This document shows positions 11,163 to 23,600 of a DNA stretch of 64,000 nucleotides, one piece after another. A program made the position numbers and the translations under genes. Each line of letters opens with the position of its first letter. Position 1 is the stretch's first letter. The notes under the pieces were generated by a model. It was given only the letters and a program-made list of their open reading frames with translations, made no database searches and was not told where the DNA came from. Source of the stretch: Ipomoea triloba (taxonomy: Eukaryota; Streptophyta; Magnoliopsida; Solanales; Convolvulaceae); contig NC_044916.1 of assembly GCF_003576645.1 (NCBI RefSeq), forward strand, positions 5,208,071 through 5,272,070, read 5' to 3'.

Positions 11163-14100
11163 ATCTTCTCGTCACAAAGTTTTTCTCTCAGAAATCACAG
11201 TGTTTATTTTATGTATTCGAATTGATTGTAGTCCTAGAAAATGTATATATACTTGTAGCCAGGTCCATGAACCGGTATTATTTCTCCGTCGATAGATGCG
11301 AAAAGGTATTGTGAATCGAGGAGTCCAGCCGCATTCGAAATGCCAAACGACGTTGTAAATAATTATTGCAAAACCAATTAACCGGCCGTAATTAATTGCC
11401 CTAATCTAAACGACACAGTTTGTAATCCAAAGTATTGAAACGACATCGTTTTCACTAGGCGGAAAAACGAAATGTTTTTTATTTTCCAGAAATGTGTGGC
11501 TTTTATATATATATAGATAAATTCCTTGGTTGTTAGAGTCTCAAATCTATGCTTAAATCTGTATCTTAGTTTGAAATTGACCATGTTTGTGTGTGTGTGA
11601 GAGAGAGAGATATAACACTGTCATGTATTTGTATTTTATTTTCTGTGCAGTGATTTTTTTGCCATGTAATTATACATATGCTTTGTAGTTCATATAATAA
11701 AAGTGTTGTGATCCATGTAATTATGCATATGCTTTCAGTTCATATGCTACTGAGGCTCAGAGTTATACTGCTGGCAGGTTCATTTTTTGTTCCAATTGGT
11801 TTGAATCCACTGGTTTTCCCTTTTCACTTGGTTTGTAATAACTTTTTCTCACTTTTAAAAAAGATTATTGAATAATGAATTGTATGCATTCTACATTTTA
11901 ATAGAGTTTAACAACATATATATTATGTGTATACAATTTATGTTGTCTGGAACTTGCCTTATAATAATATAAATAGTTGTACCCAAAAGTCCAAAAATAT
12001 GAATATTAAAAAATGAAGAAGAAAAAAAACAGTAAAAGACAAGTCTTTGATAGCCACAAAACATATCTGACTTCTAGAGAGAACTTCCCTGCAAAAAAAA
12101 AAAAAAAAAAAAAACATAAATTAAATGGCCAAGGTTTTTGTTTGCTTATATTGTTTTGGGGGTGTATTGTTTTTGTGTCGGGCAGCAAAAAAGTTCAAAC
12201 TCATTAATATTTTAGTTTTTTTTTCTCTGGAAAAATTGGAAACTGTCAGTGTTTTACAGAAAATAGACTACATTAAAGTAGTAATAATATATTCAGATAG
12301 ATAATTATTATTAAAAAATAATAATGATAACACTGAGCAATAAATTTGGAAATCATAATTGCATACTTTATTAAATACTTGCAGCCAAGAACATACTTTT
12401 GCACTTTAAAATTCTAAGATTTTTCAATGGTTTGAATTTCTTTGAATTGCATAATATCTTCTAGAATTAACAATACTTTTCTTGTAAAAAAAGGATCCAC
12501 ATTTCACACACATATATAAAGCAACTTAGGAACACATACCAAATGACACTGTATTTCATAGAAGTTGAATGTAGTACATCAACTGAGCTTCGATTTGTAC
12601 CTTTATCTTCAAAATTATGCCTTCTTTTTCCAAGTATGGTAGATGACTCTGTCTATTTCTTCATTGCTCTTACAATTCTTAACTCTGTTCTTTCAAAACT
12701 TTTCATTCCAAATGAAGAAAGAGTGTACATCTTTTTCCTTAAATGCCTTGTATATATAGGTACCGCATGAAAGAAAATTGAAATGTCACTATCAAATATT
12801 AATCTTTGCAAGTCAACACTTACCATCAACATTTAATATTGTGTGTATTGGGTTTTGTGTAACTTGTACTGTACTCAAGTAAGATTTGATGTTATTTTTC
12901 AACTTTAAAAAAGAATATATTCATTTTTTATTATGTCATATTGGAATACTCTCTTATACTCTTAAATATTAAGCAATATACAGTAAACATATCAATTTTA
13001 GATTTCACTTTATGGTCCTGTTATCTGTGAATATACTTGCCATATGAAAATTGTAGATTGATAAAGATGAACATAAATATATATGTACAACTAACTGCAA
13101 ACTGTTACAACTTCTATTTGTAAATTGTTTGTTAATTACCATTCCTTTAATAATATGTCTATGTGTTATACCTATCTTAGGGATAGCTTTTTCGGTATTT
13201 GCATAGGAAAACCAGCTTAAATCCATTAAGAACTTAGTTCAAATTAATAGAAACCTTACACAGTAATTTTAAGTACTTACTGACTGCATACCGAAACACC
13301 AAAAAAAAAAATTAGACAATGATAGGAAGACAAAACACCAAAAAAATAAGACAATGATAAGAAGAGTAAAATATAAAAAATTACAAACACATCATGATAT
13401 TGTATGAATGGCAAACCTCTTGATGATGGAACACACATGTATATATAATAGTGGAAGTGAGATAGAACTCTACAACTGTCAGTGGTCAGAAAGAATATAA
13501 AGAATATATAATCTGTACACTTCACAACACTCCCATACCTTTTAGACTACACTCACACGCTACCCAAGTATATTAGAATACCAACTCTATAAATAGCCCA
13601 CTCCCCTAATTTCAGACCTAAAAACTAAAGAGGCGGGGGAAGGACAAATTTGATTTGCAAAACAGTAAAAAAAACAAAAAAAAACGGTGTTTTTTATGGG
13701 CGGGAAAATGGAGGCTTTTAATTGGCTGAATCCCTATGACTTTTATATATATATATATATATATTAAAAGATCACTCCCCAATGAAACCCACAACTTATG
13801 CGGACGCTAAAAAAAATCTTTTAGCAATACATTTCTAATTCTTTTAAAAAATGTGACGCGTATACATTGCTGTCAAATATTCCTTATTTTATCAATGCAG
13901 GACAAATATCCCTTAAAGCCTTCCTATTTCATTTTTTTCTCGTAAAAATAGAGAATTTTTCTATTTAATAAATATAGATGTATTAGAAATGACAATAGGA
14001 GGAATGAACCAACTTGTAAAAAAATCAGATTGAAAAAATATAACTTCCTCTATGCCATTTTATATTATTTATTATTAGTCAAATTAATTTTTTAATTATT

Positions 14101-14423
14101 TTTTATAATTTTCAAATTAAAGAACTTTTTATAAGCACTTTAAATAAAAATAAATTTTATTTTTATGGAGTACATATACATTTTATTTTTTTTTGAGTAC
14201 ATATAAATTTTATTTATTAACACTAAATTAAATATATAGAGGATTAGTGACTATTGTCTATTGTCTATTGTCACAACGTGAATTAATCTTCTATCTTTGT
14301 CGGGTTAAAACCGATACTATCCGATCCGGAATCATACAGACCCGAATACTTCTCTGAAAGCCCTAATTTCCCCATCGTTCCCCTAAATTCTCTCCCATTG
14401 GAGCTCCGACAACCGCCGTCGAG
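11163..14423. other. Intergenic region between Helitron and INO80C
   Basis: No gene found. Contents: a (TG)n(AG)n run near 11590-11611, a 20-base poly-A near 12092, a diverged local duplication at 13295-13370, a consensus-looking TATA box (CTCTATAAATAG, about 13589-13600) with no ORF behind it, an (AT)n run at 13744-13765, and a trace of a Stowaway-like repeat near 14045-14130. The last 150 bp should hold the INO80C promoter. The right end of the Helitron may lie here but no boundary could be recognised. Confidence 0.5.
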
Positions 14424-16471
14424 ATGGAGCCCGAAGTGGTGGAAGCAGAGATAGTGCTGCCGACTCGAATGAAATTTAAGAAAATTCAGATGGCGGACAA
14501 GTACCCCAAAGGACAAGCAAGAGGCCGGCACTGGAAACACCTCAAGCAGATTATCCAAGCTGAGAATTACCAAAATTACGATCCTAATGATCCTACTTGT
14601 GAGTTTCATTATCATTGGTGTAACTTTCTGTTAATTTTGAAAGCGAAAGTATTCATTTTTATGTTATTATGTTTTTTAATTCAATACCGATTTAGTTTTT
14701 CATTGATTTGGTATTCTTAGATTATATACAATTCAATGTGTTTATTGGTACTTCCGAAATGCGTGTATGAATTAGCATGAATTTAATGTTAGTCTTTAAA
14801 AAGCCTTTTCTGCAGGCCCAAAATTTTTTTGCTTGAGGTGTGGCATTGTTTTTGTTGGTGTGTTCATAAAATTTGGCTCATTTTGATATTATTCTGTTTT
14901 TGTGGCTATTTTTTACAGTTAGTCTGTTTATCATTTTATCTTCTCTGCAGTGCATTCTTTGTTTAGTGAACATCTAGGTTGTTGGTTACACAAGGGGTTT
15001 ATGGCATAAATTTCGTTGTCCATTTAAGAAAAAAATTGTTGCATTTGATTGTTAGTATTTCATAAGCTGCTCTGCATCAAAAAGTGATTGAGCACCTTTG
15101 GAATATGATTCTTGTGTGGAAGCTTTAAGGTGTGATATAATTTGGAATGGTCTGAATCTTTGTCTTGGGACTTATCTAAAATGTTCTTGGGTTTTTGAAC
15201 TTTCACCCTTTCTTTTATTTGCAGACGTCAGTATTGAATCGCCACCTTCTATGCACCCCTGCAAAAAGATTTGTGATATAACGGGGTTTGAGGTATCTAT
15301 CTCAATTTTTTGTTTCTTAATTATCATGACTCGGCTTTTCCTTTGTCACTAATTTTATTTGCAAGTAGATTACAGAGTGCTAAGTATTGGCTACATTAGC
15401 TGGGTTTGATTTCTGATCCTTACTCTTTTGACATTGTTTGAAAATACTTGTTTGTTATGAATTATGATCTTTAAATTCAAAGCCTACTGAACCCCTTGAC
15501 AGTTGAGTGTTGACATCCGAATAAACATAAAGAAATAGAATACCTTCCTCTTATTGGTCCTTTGTTTGTGTGTGCCTCGAACTAATGAACTAATCTGATA
15601 AAAAAAGAAAAGAAAAGAAGAAAAAAAGGCCACTCATTTTCTTGTTTAGGACCCCCGTGCACCTGTACTGGAATAACCAAGTGAAGGCTATTCTTAGTCT
15701 TTGCTCGGAGCACCACTCCACTACAACCCAGTGAATTCTTGGGCCTCTTGGCATCTGAAATCTTTCTTCAGAAGTGCTAACATAGTAATTCAATTTTCAC
15801 GGTTGATGTTAGCACGGTTCTCACTTTTTATGTACTAGCTTGAGCTGTGCATTGAAATTCATGCCCCTCAATAGAGACGAGTCCGTCTTCTACTTGCCAT
15901 CCTCCTCACTCTGCCCTTCATGGCATGCTTCTAGCATTGATGTTTTTCTCTCTTGGCATAAGTTTCATTATCATTACTGTTTGAATGAAAACAACAAAGT
16001 TTCTGGCTTTGTCTTAAAGCGTTGCTAGGGATTCTTAAATTCTTTACTGTTATCGTTCTCTATCTATCAATTTACGAGCATGTGAAGGCACAAAATTATC
16101 TGAAGCAGCTAATTTTGGGTTGGGAATTGAGACCACAATTCAACAAGTGATGAACCTATGAACCTTGAGATAACAACTCTGTTTTGCTTAGTTTGGAACG
16201 ATGTAATTAGGCCAGATAAGAAAGTCCAATGCATGCCCACATTTATTGTTAAAATACATGATAATCGAAGCATCAGATGCAGAACTATCTACTTCCTAAC
16301 GATTTAGGATAATTGTTGGCGTCTATTTTTCGTGTGCAGGCTCCTTACTCTGATCCTAGGACCAATCTCCGATACGCGAATACAGAAGTCTTCAAGATGA
16401 TAAGATCACTTCCCAATGATTATGTTCAGAGATACCTGGCTCTCAGAAATGCTGCAGTAGTTCTTAAATAG
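14424..16471 (+). CDS. INO80C: INO80 complex subunit C (IES6 homologue, YL1 C-terminal domain)
   Basis: A small subunit of the nuclear INO80 chromatin-remodelling complex. Exons 14424-14598, 15225-15292 and 16340-16471 join in phase to a 124-aa protein, the usual size for the plant family. Exon 1 gives a basic N-terminus ([20 protein letters not shown] then HWKHLKQI). Exons 2 and 3 give the YL1-C domain: [20 protein letters not shown] followed by [20 protein letters not shown]. It ends [12 protein letters not shown]. All junctions are GT-AG. The start is the first ATG of the frame, with Glu-rich residues as in homologues. Intron 2 is about 1 kb without other features. It stands alone, 3.3 kb right of the Helitron. 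Confidence 0.93.
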
Positions 16472-16680
16472 TTGTTGCCAAACACAGGACTCTTTACACC
16501 ATATCCTGTCTTGTGGAAATTAGCTCTGACTGCTATATTAGAGAGTGGACTCAGTTTTTGTGTATATAAACCCTTCTGTTCTACTCATATTGTCCCCATC
16601 TCCTTTATCAACTTAGTGAAATAGATACCATTATCATTATCAGTATAAATTTATAAAGTATTATTTTTTTTCTTGGAAAA
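16472..16680 (+). other. INO80C 3' flank
   Basis: Presumed 3'UTR and immediate downstream sequence, AT-rich, ending at the TIR of the element that starts at about 16681. Confidence 0.4.
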
Positions 16681-17462
16681 GGGGTCAGATAGGCTCCTGA
16701 ATTTTACTCAAAAAGTTAATTAGACTCATTAAACCCTTAAACTTTTCAAAGTTGCAATTAAACTCATAAACATGTTATTTTGAAACATTGAAGCCGAGAA
16801 ACTTATTGGTGACCTGTAATTACAAGTCAATAGGATTTCGACAAGCCTCCAACCAATTTTTGGTGACCATCAAACGGTTGCATTTCGAGAAAGTAGACCA
16901 AACTAGTTGTCTTCTCCTTCTCCTTCACCGGAGAAGGAGACCGAGTTAGTCGCCTTCTCCAGCGACTGGAGAAAGTGACCAACTTGGTCTCCTTCTCCGG
17001 TGAAGGAGAAGGGGAATGTGACCAATTTGGTCTGCCTTCTCCTTCGCTAGAGAAGGCGACCAAATTGGTCGCCAGTGTTTGTCGCTGAAAATTGGTTGAA
17101 GGCTCGCCGGAGTTAGGTGGAGGGTCGCCAGAACCCTATTGGCATGTAATTATAGGTCACAAACGGTTTCTTGGTTTTAATGTTCCAAAATAACATGTTT
17201 ATGAATTTAATTGCAATCTGGTCTGCCTTTTCCTTCGCCAGAGAAGGTCGCCAGTGTTTGTTGCTGAAAATTGGTCGGAGGCTCACCGGAGTTAGGAGGA
17301 GGGTTGCCAAAACCTTAGTGGCATGTAATTATAGGTCACTAACCGGTTTCTTAGTTTTAATGTTTCAAAATAACATGTTTACGAATTTAATTACAACTTT
17401 TAAAAATTTAAGGAACTAATTGACTTTTTGAATAAAGTTCAGAACTATTTTACCCTTTTTAA
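16681..17462. mobile_element. Long-TIR (MULE-like) non-autonomous element
   Basis: The first about 125 bp, starting GGGGTCAGATAGGCTCCTGA, are the diverged reverse complement of the last about 125 bp, ending CTATTTTACCC. Both arms contain AACATGTTATTTTGAAACAT. The interior has GC-rich palindromic CTTCTCC/GGAGAAGG minisatellite-like motifs (16905-17060). A partial tandem duplication repeats ATGTAATTATAGGTCAC at about 17143 and 17322. Long TIRs without coding capacity suit a Mutator-type MITE. I could not define a 9-bp target duplication, so the superfamily is tentative. Confidence 0.65.
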
Positions 17463-18019
17463 AAATGTTGATTTAAGAGGTTGCACCTCTTCATCGAGAT
17501 CTAGAGAGGAGGCAGCCAGATCAGCATAAACAAGAACCATAGTTTGATTGGCTCTTACATGAAGTTTGGTGTTTGATGTTTTACTTATGATATTTTTTGT
17601 TTAGTAATCTAATTACAGGAATTGTAAAAAAATCTAATGGTCTATTTAATCGTTTTTCTTTTTCTTTTTCTTTTTTTTATATATAAATTTTGAAGGAAAG
17701 CTTAGCTTGTTGGGTCAGCTCTGCCAGGCGGCTTAATATATGCACCTGATGTCTTCTTGTGGGTACGGTTCAACTTGTCGGGTTAAAAAGGCATATCTAA
17801 CAATTACTTTAATCAATTCATGGCCCTACAAAACTAAATAAATTTGAATTCAGTAGATAATTTCTTTGTTTTTAACAATTTTGAACTGGTCTTGAACGAT
17901 AAAACAAACTTTTATTGATTTTAGTAACGAAAGAAGTTAATATAAAAATCCATTTTATTGTCATTAAACATTTATACATATCGTTCCTTACAAGTGTGTT
18001 TGTACAAGTTGTGAGTGTC

Positions 18020-19200
18020 ATAACCCAACACGTCCTTGTTAGCTTTACCTCATAACGTAATTATCAATGCAATAAGTAGTGTTAATTAATTATTAAGAAA
18101 ATGACAGTTATTTTCATTTCCAAATTCGTTATGACTGAACCAAATACAGTTAAATAGGGCGGCTACAAGTACTACGTTAGTGTGGTGCTGCAATGGTTAA
18201 GGTGACATTGAATTAGATACTTTTGTACTTTAATATCATATTTAATTTCAAACATTTAGCTTTTGGATATATACTAATATTAATCGGATTTATATAGCTA
18301 TCTTGTATGGTGAAGCAATAAATAATTATTTAATTATGTTGTATACCTGGCTAGCGCATATAGGTAATTAATGGGGTTTATTCAATCAAAATTTTTGTAA
18401 ATTTTTTAAATAATAGGGTTTTATAGATTTTAAATAAATGTATATAGAATAATATCAAATATTATCTAGAAGTTGGCCCGAAAATATGGATGATTAGGCC
18501 AACGATAATGACGAGTATTAGTATATAAGTTTTTTATAACATTAACTTCTTTCACTAACCCAACACTTCATTGTTAGCTTTACCTCATAACGTAATTCTC
18601 AATGCAATCATAAATTAATGTTAATTAATAAGAAGAAAATGAGCTAGAGTTATTGTCATTTCCAAATTTATTTTCGATCAATTCGTTATGATTGAACCAA
18701 ATATAGTTAATTAGGGCGGCTATAAGTACTAGTGTACTACATTAGTGTGGTGCTACAATGATTAAGGCGCTGTTTGGTTTATAACTTCTATACCTTATTA
18801 TCATATTTAATTTCAAACATTTAGCCAACTAGGTTTTGGATATATACTAATATTAATTGGATTTGCATGCTATTTATATATAACTAGCATGTATGATGAA
18901 GCAATACAAAATATTTAATTATTATGTTGTATACATGGCTACATGCATATCGCTAATTAATTGGGTTTATTCAATCAAAATTTTATAAACTTTTTAAATA
19001 ATTGAATTCTATATATCGGTTTTAAATAGAATGACAATTAATTCAATTTATTATAATCTCAATGAGAAATTGTGATTGAAAAACGAGGGTTGGTGAACAA
19101 AAATAGTTTTTCTTGCCACTTATGAAAATCGAAAAAATATCTAAAGTAATATCAACTATCTAGAAAGGTGGTTAGAAAATATGGATGGCTAAGCCAACTA
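18020..19200. repeat. Diverged tandem duplication, period about 535 bp
   Basis: Blocks at 18020-18500 and 18555-19200 share the same order of motifs: GTTAGCTTTACCTCATAACG at 18039 and 18574, then TATATACTAATATTAAT and TTATGTTGTATAC. Many indels separate them, so the duplication is old. Confidence 0.7.
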
Positions 19201-19302
19201 CAATGACATGTGGTTGCCAGCATTTTTGACCATTTGAAAAATTTTAACCACCGTTGTCAACAAAAAATCTCTCTCTCTCTCACTCACACACACATATATA
19301 CT

Positions 19303-19440
19303 GGATTAAATGTGGACTGACCTTCTCGTGCGAACATGCAGATCTGCGAATGCATCACACGTTGGTGAGTTTTTGAATAGGCGATGGTGCAGATCCACTC
19401 ATCCACATGCATGTCCGCATGGGAAGGTTAGTCCGCATGT
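19303..19440. mobile_element. Small foldback/MITE-like inverted repeat
   Basis: Left arm AATGTGGACTGACCTTCTCG matches, inverted, the right arm TGGGAAGGTTAGTCCGCATG. The arms are about 33 bp and the total length about 140 bp. No coding capacity and no clear TSD. Confidence 0.5.
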
Positions 19441-20683
19441 GAACCAGGCCATGTGTGTGTTACTATGTTAGAAATTATGGGTTCTATTGTGATAGTGTTT
19501 TCTAGCCACCTATGACCGATAGTTGAAAAAGTAAAAAATTTCCTCGGCTTCAACCTCTAAGGTGATAAAAGGACGTTAAAAAAAATATATGCACTTTATT
19601 TCCCCAGATTTGGAAGATATACAAACTATGATATAAATATAAATATGCATGTGAACATATTTAATATGTGTGTAAATTTATAAAATATTTTCAACATCAA
19701 TTTAATTGTTAATTCTTCCGTGGTATTATAGGTAAGTATATATAAAATTGAATCTTGGTTGTCGCGATGTTAGAGTTTTACCCTCGTGTGAGGGTGGCTA
19801 ATTGTGGACACTGAACGTGAACACCACCTAACTTGCCACCTAATGGGCTACCAAATTAACATGATGTATCTATCCACAATTATGTTAGGTCAGAATGTAC
19901 AAGATCTTTAAGGTTAAAAATATCACCTTTCGTGGGTAATTAAGTAGCATGGTTGTAATTAAATCTCTTGGAGTCATGCGTATATACTAGACCTGATAGA
20001 ACAAAAATACAAAACAAAACAACTCCGGTCACTCAAGAGATAGAAATCTCCGATCCATACAAGAAGATATATACACTAAAGAGAAACAAAAATCAAATAT
20101 CCTTTTAAAATATGATAAAGTTCGTCACCTTGCAATTCCAAACTATACGGTTGATTGAATACATACGGGAGGGGCAATATATGTATCGTTTTAAAAATTG
20201 AGCAACATTTACACCACTAATAATTCAGGGTGACATTGATAATTGACATAATATAGAAGTATAAATTACAATTTTCCCTAAAAATTATTGACTTTCTTGG
20301 TTTGATCTGGTCAGTTCTTCATATATATGCTCCTTTAATTTGTCTGTCCAGACACAAAGCGGGATTTATCCCGTGCACACCAGTAATTACAGATTTCCCT
20401 CGTCTCCCAAAAAAAATTGAGTTTGGCGAGTTTCTTGGATTTTTTTTTTTTTAACTTTTTGCGATCACTCCAGGGTAGTATCTCACTATCTCCTCTCAGA
20501 CGGCAAACCAGTTCAACATGACTGACGTTTGAGTGGGGTTGACGATTTGTCATCATCACTCACTGCTCCTTTAGTCACTCCATCTCTACCTCTTCAAATA
20601 CACCTTAGCTTATTCACTTCCCTCTTCTTCAAATCACATGCATACACCCTTCAATTCACAACTAGGTTTATCTCAAAATAATC

Positions 20684-23600
20684 ATGGTATGTAGTACTTC
20701 AATTAACAGTTTTTTTTTCTTTTACAAATTTTATTCTAATAGTTTGTTCATCAATATATTCTTTTGCATATTTTATGTGCAGGAAAATGAAGAGCTTATT
20801 AAAGGGAAAGTGGATTGGCGAGGAAGAACAGCTAGGAAGGGCAAGCATGGAGGAATCCGAGCATCTCTCTTCATATTAGGTAACAAGCACTATTCGATGG
20901 TGTGCATATGGTAATTCCCGCCTTGTAACCCTAGTTAGTTAGTAAAAGACCACAAGAGATAAATTAACTTAATTAATTAGGTTGTTTATAGCTGATCGAC
21001 GTTCGATTCCCCTTGGGCCAGTTCCCATGCCTCCCAGAGCGAACGTGGGTAGACCTGGACCATTAAACGGACAAAGAAAGACCCCGTGAACTTACCAAAA
21101 AAAATAGCTGACTGACTCAAGTTTTTTTTTTTTTTTAGTACTACTGACTCTACTATTGACCGACTCAAGTTAAAAAGCTAATAGACTGCACTCGCTGAGA
21201 GTAATTTATAATGTTGTGATGATTGCTAAGTTAAAGAGTTTGATTAATTTGAATGGGATTGCTCTAAATTTAGATGTTTTGTGCACTAATAATAAGATGA
21301 GATTACTATATATGTTGAACAGGAACATTTGCATTTGAGAACATGGCTACAATAGTGTTGGGGTTGACCTTTTTGACATACTTCAATGGAGTGATGCACT
21401 TCAACCTTGCTGACGCAGCCAACCACGTCACCAACTTCCTTGGGACTAATTACATTCTTACCGTTCTTATTGCCGTCTTAGCTGATACTTATACTGGCAG
21501 ATTCCTTGCTGTCCTCCTTTCTGCGTGGATCGAGTTCTTGGTATATATTCATCATATATATCTATCTTTGCTTATATGTTATATATAAATCATTATAAAC
21601 AGTACTCTTGTATGCGTTCATAATGTTAGGACTCCTATTAGTCTCCTATTAGTTAGCCAATTCTATAGCTAAGTATACTTCTATCATTTACATATAGTTA
21701 CTGCATGTAATTCCCAAGGGTTTTAGAACTGCTAATACAAGACTCAATCCATAATATATCTACAAATTATATAAAAGTCAATAATCCTAAGATTCTAAAA
21801 AAAAATATATGTTTCTGTAATCAATTGTAATAATAATGTGTTAATTATACATTGGACTTATTGTCTTATACACTTACAAATTCTTTCCTATTTTACCCTT
21901 TTATCTACTATCTTATACATTAATTTCATTTTTTATTAGAATTTTTTTTAATACAACTGACTCTATTATATTGTAGTATCTGTTCACCTCTACTTTTCTT
22001 AACCTATTGAAGCACAAAGAGTCAATTCGCATCCACTGAGGCTTGATCTCATGACCTCCATATGAAGGAGTTACTACATGCCATCTGAGCATAAGATGCT
22101 TAGCACATCACTAAGATCTTGTGGTCTAGTGACACCCAGTTGTACTCTCATGGGTTCAGCTCCAGTGAATACGATATTGACTCTTTGTACTTAGTAGGTT
22201 GAAAGTAGTTATGAACAATATTGCACTGTAACAGAGTCAATAGTACTAAACACATCCTATCATAACCTGCAGGGGCTTGGACTGTTGGCATTCCAGGCTC
22301 ACCACCGCAAGCTGAAACCTCCACCATGCATCCCAAACCCTAGCGATCCATCCGTGCAATGCGAGGAAGTTAGCGGCCGCAACGCCGCCATACTCTTCCT
22401 GGCAGTTTACTTGATTGCCCTGGGCTCCGCCGGGGTGAAGTCGGCGGTGCCGTCGCACGGCGCCGACCAGTTCGACGAGAAGGAGCCGAAGGAGGCGGCG
22501 CAGATGTCCAGTTTTTTTAACTGGCTTTTGCTGGGACTGTGCGTGGGAGCCGCGGCTAGTCTAACGCTGATCGTGTGGATTATCCAGGATAAAGGATGGG
22601 ATAAGGGGTTTGGTGTGTGTACCTTGGCTATGTTCCTTGGTGGGATAACTTTTTCTGCGGGATTGCCGTTCTACCGTATATATGTCATTCAAGGGAGTAG
22701 TGCCATCACTCGTGTTGTGCAGGTATATTATCAGGGCTCTAAGGGATGGTTAAATCTCTAGAAAGCTAGCATTTTTTTTTTACTGGTTAGAGGATGGAAT
22801 TAGGAGATAAAAATTGTAATTGGGTATGAAAAAAATAAGGTTGAAATAAATTAGAAATTTAAATTATAAATTGTTTGGTAAAGAAGAATAGAATTATGAG
22901 AAATGGGAGGAAAAATGTGATATAAAGACAAAAATACCATTTTATAATAATAATAATACTCATCATCAAGGGCAAAAGGGTCATTTATTTATTCCCCTAT
23001 CTCCACTACTCCGAATTACAAATCCTATGGGGGTTCAAGAATTCCAATTTCACAAATGGAGAGAATTGTAATTCGAGTGACTAAAGAATTGTGTTGTAAT
23101 TGAATTGTAACTACATTCAACCAAACAATACATTTAAACTTTTGGTTAGAACTTATAGAAATGGTATTTTTAACCACTTGGGGCTGAATTTATTAGAAAT
23201 GGTTTTTTTCTTTATATATTTTTAAAAAATTAAATAATTAATGGTCTCATAGGGCTAACCATTTTTCACTGCACTTTCTTTAACCTGCAGGTCTATGTTG
23301 CAGCCATGAGGAACAGAAATCTTCAGCTTCCTGCAGACTCCAGTGTGCTATATGAGATCAGCAAGGACAGAGAAGCTGCAAATGAAACTGATTTTCTACC
23401 TCACACTAGCAAATACAGGTATGATACCTCCCATCTATCTATCTTGCTCTACATGCATAGTTTTAAGTAACAAGGAAAACCCCAATCAGTAGGTGTACAT
23501 TGAGAAAACTCACTTTATGATCCTAGTCACTAGTCAGAAGAACTACATGAAAATAAGTCAGCCTAGTTTGCTTGTAGTTAATCGATTGAAACTTGAAACC

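Larger units (their letters stand above)
17463..20683. other. Intergenic region upstream of NPF gene
   Basis: AT-rich and gene-free. It contains a diverged tandem duplication of about 535-bp period (about 18020-18500 and 18555-19200, sharing GTTAGCTTTACCTCATAACG), a small foldback (about 19300-19440) and a short repeat-like block at 20330-20560. The last 300 bp are the probable NPF promoter and 5'UTR. Confidence 0.5.

Noticed and set aside
12013..12207. Lysine-rich short ORF
   Set aside because: Created by poly-A runs; no conserved features, no promoter or splice context.
20335..20559. Minus-strand ORF before the NPF gene
   Set aside because: Contains poly-A-coded lysines and repeat-like sequence; not conserved in any family known to me.
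22122..22163. Possible tRNA gene (A and B boxes)
   Set aside because: Boxes are those of a SINE; no cloverleaf, anticodon arm or CCA-end pairing.
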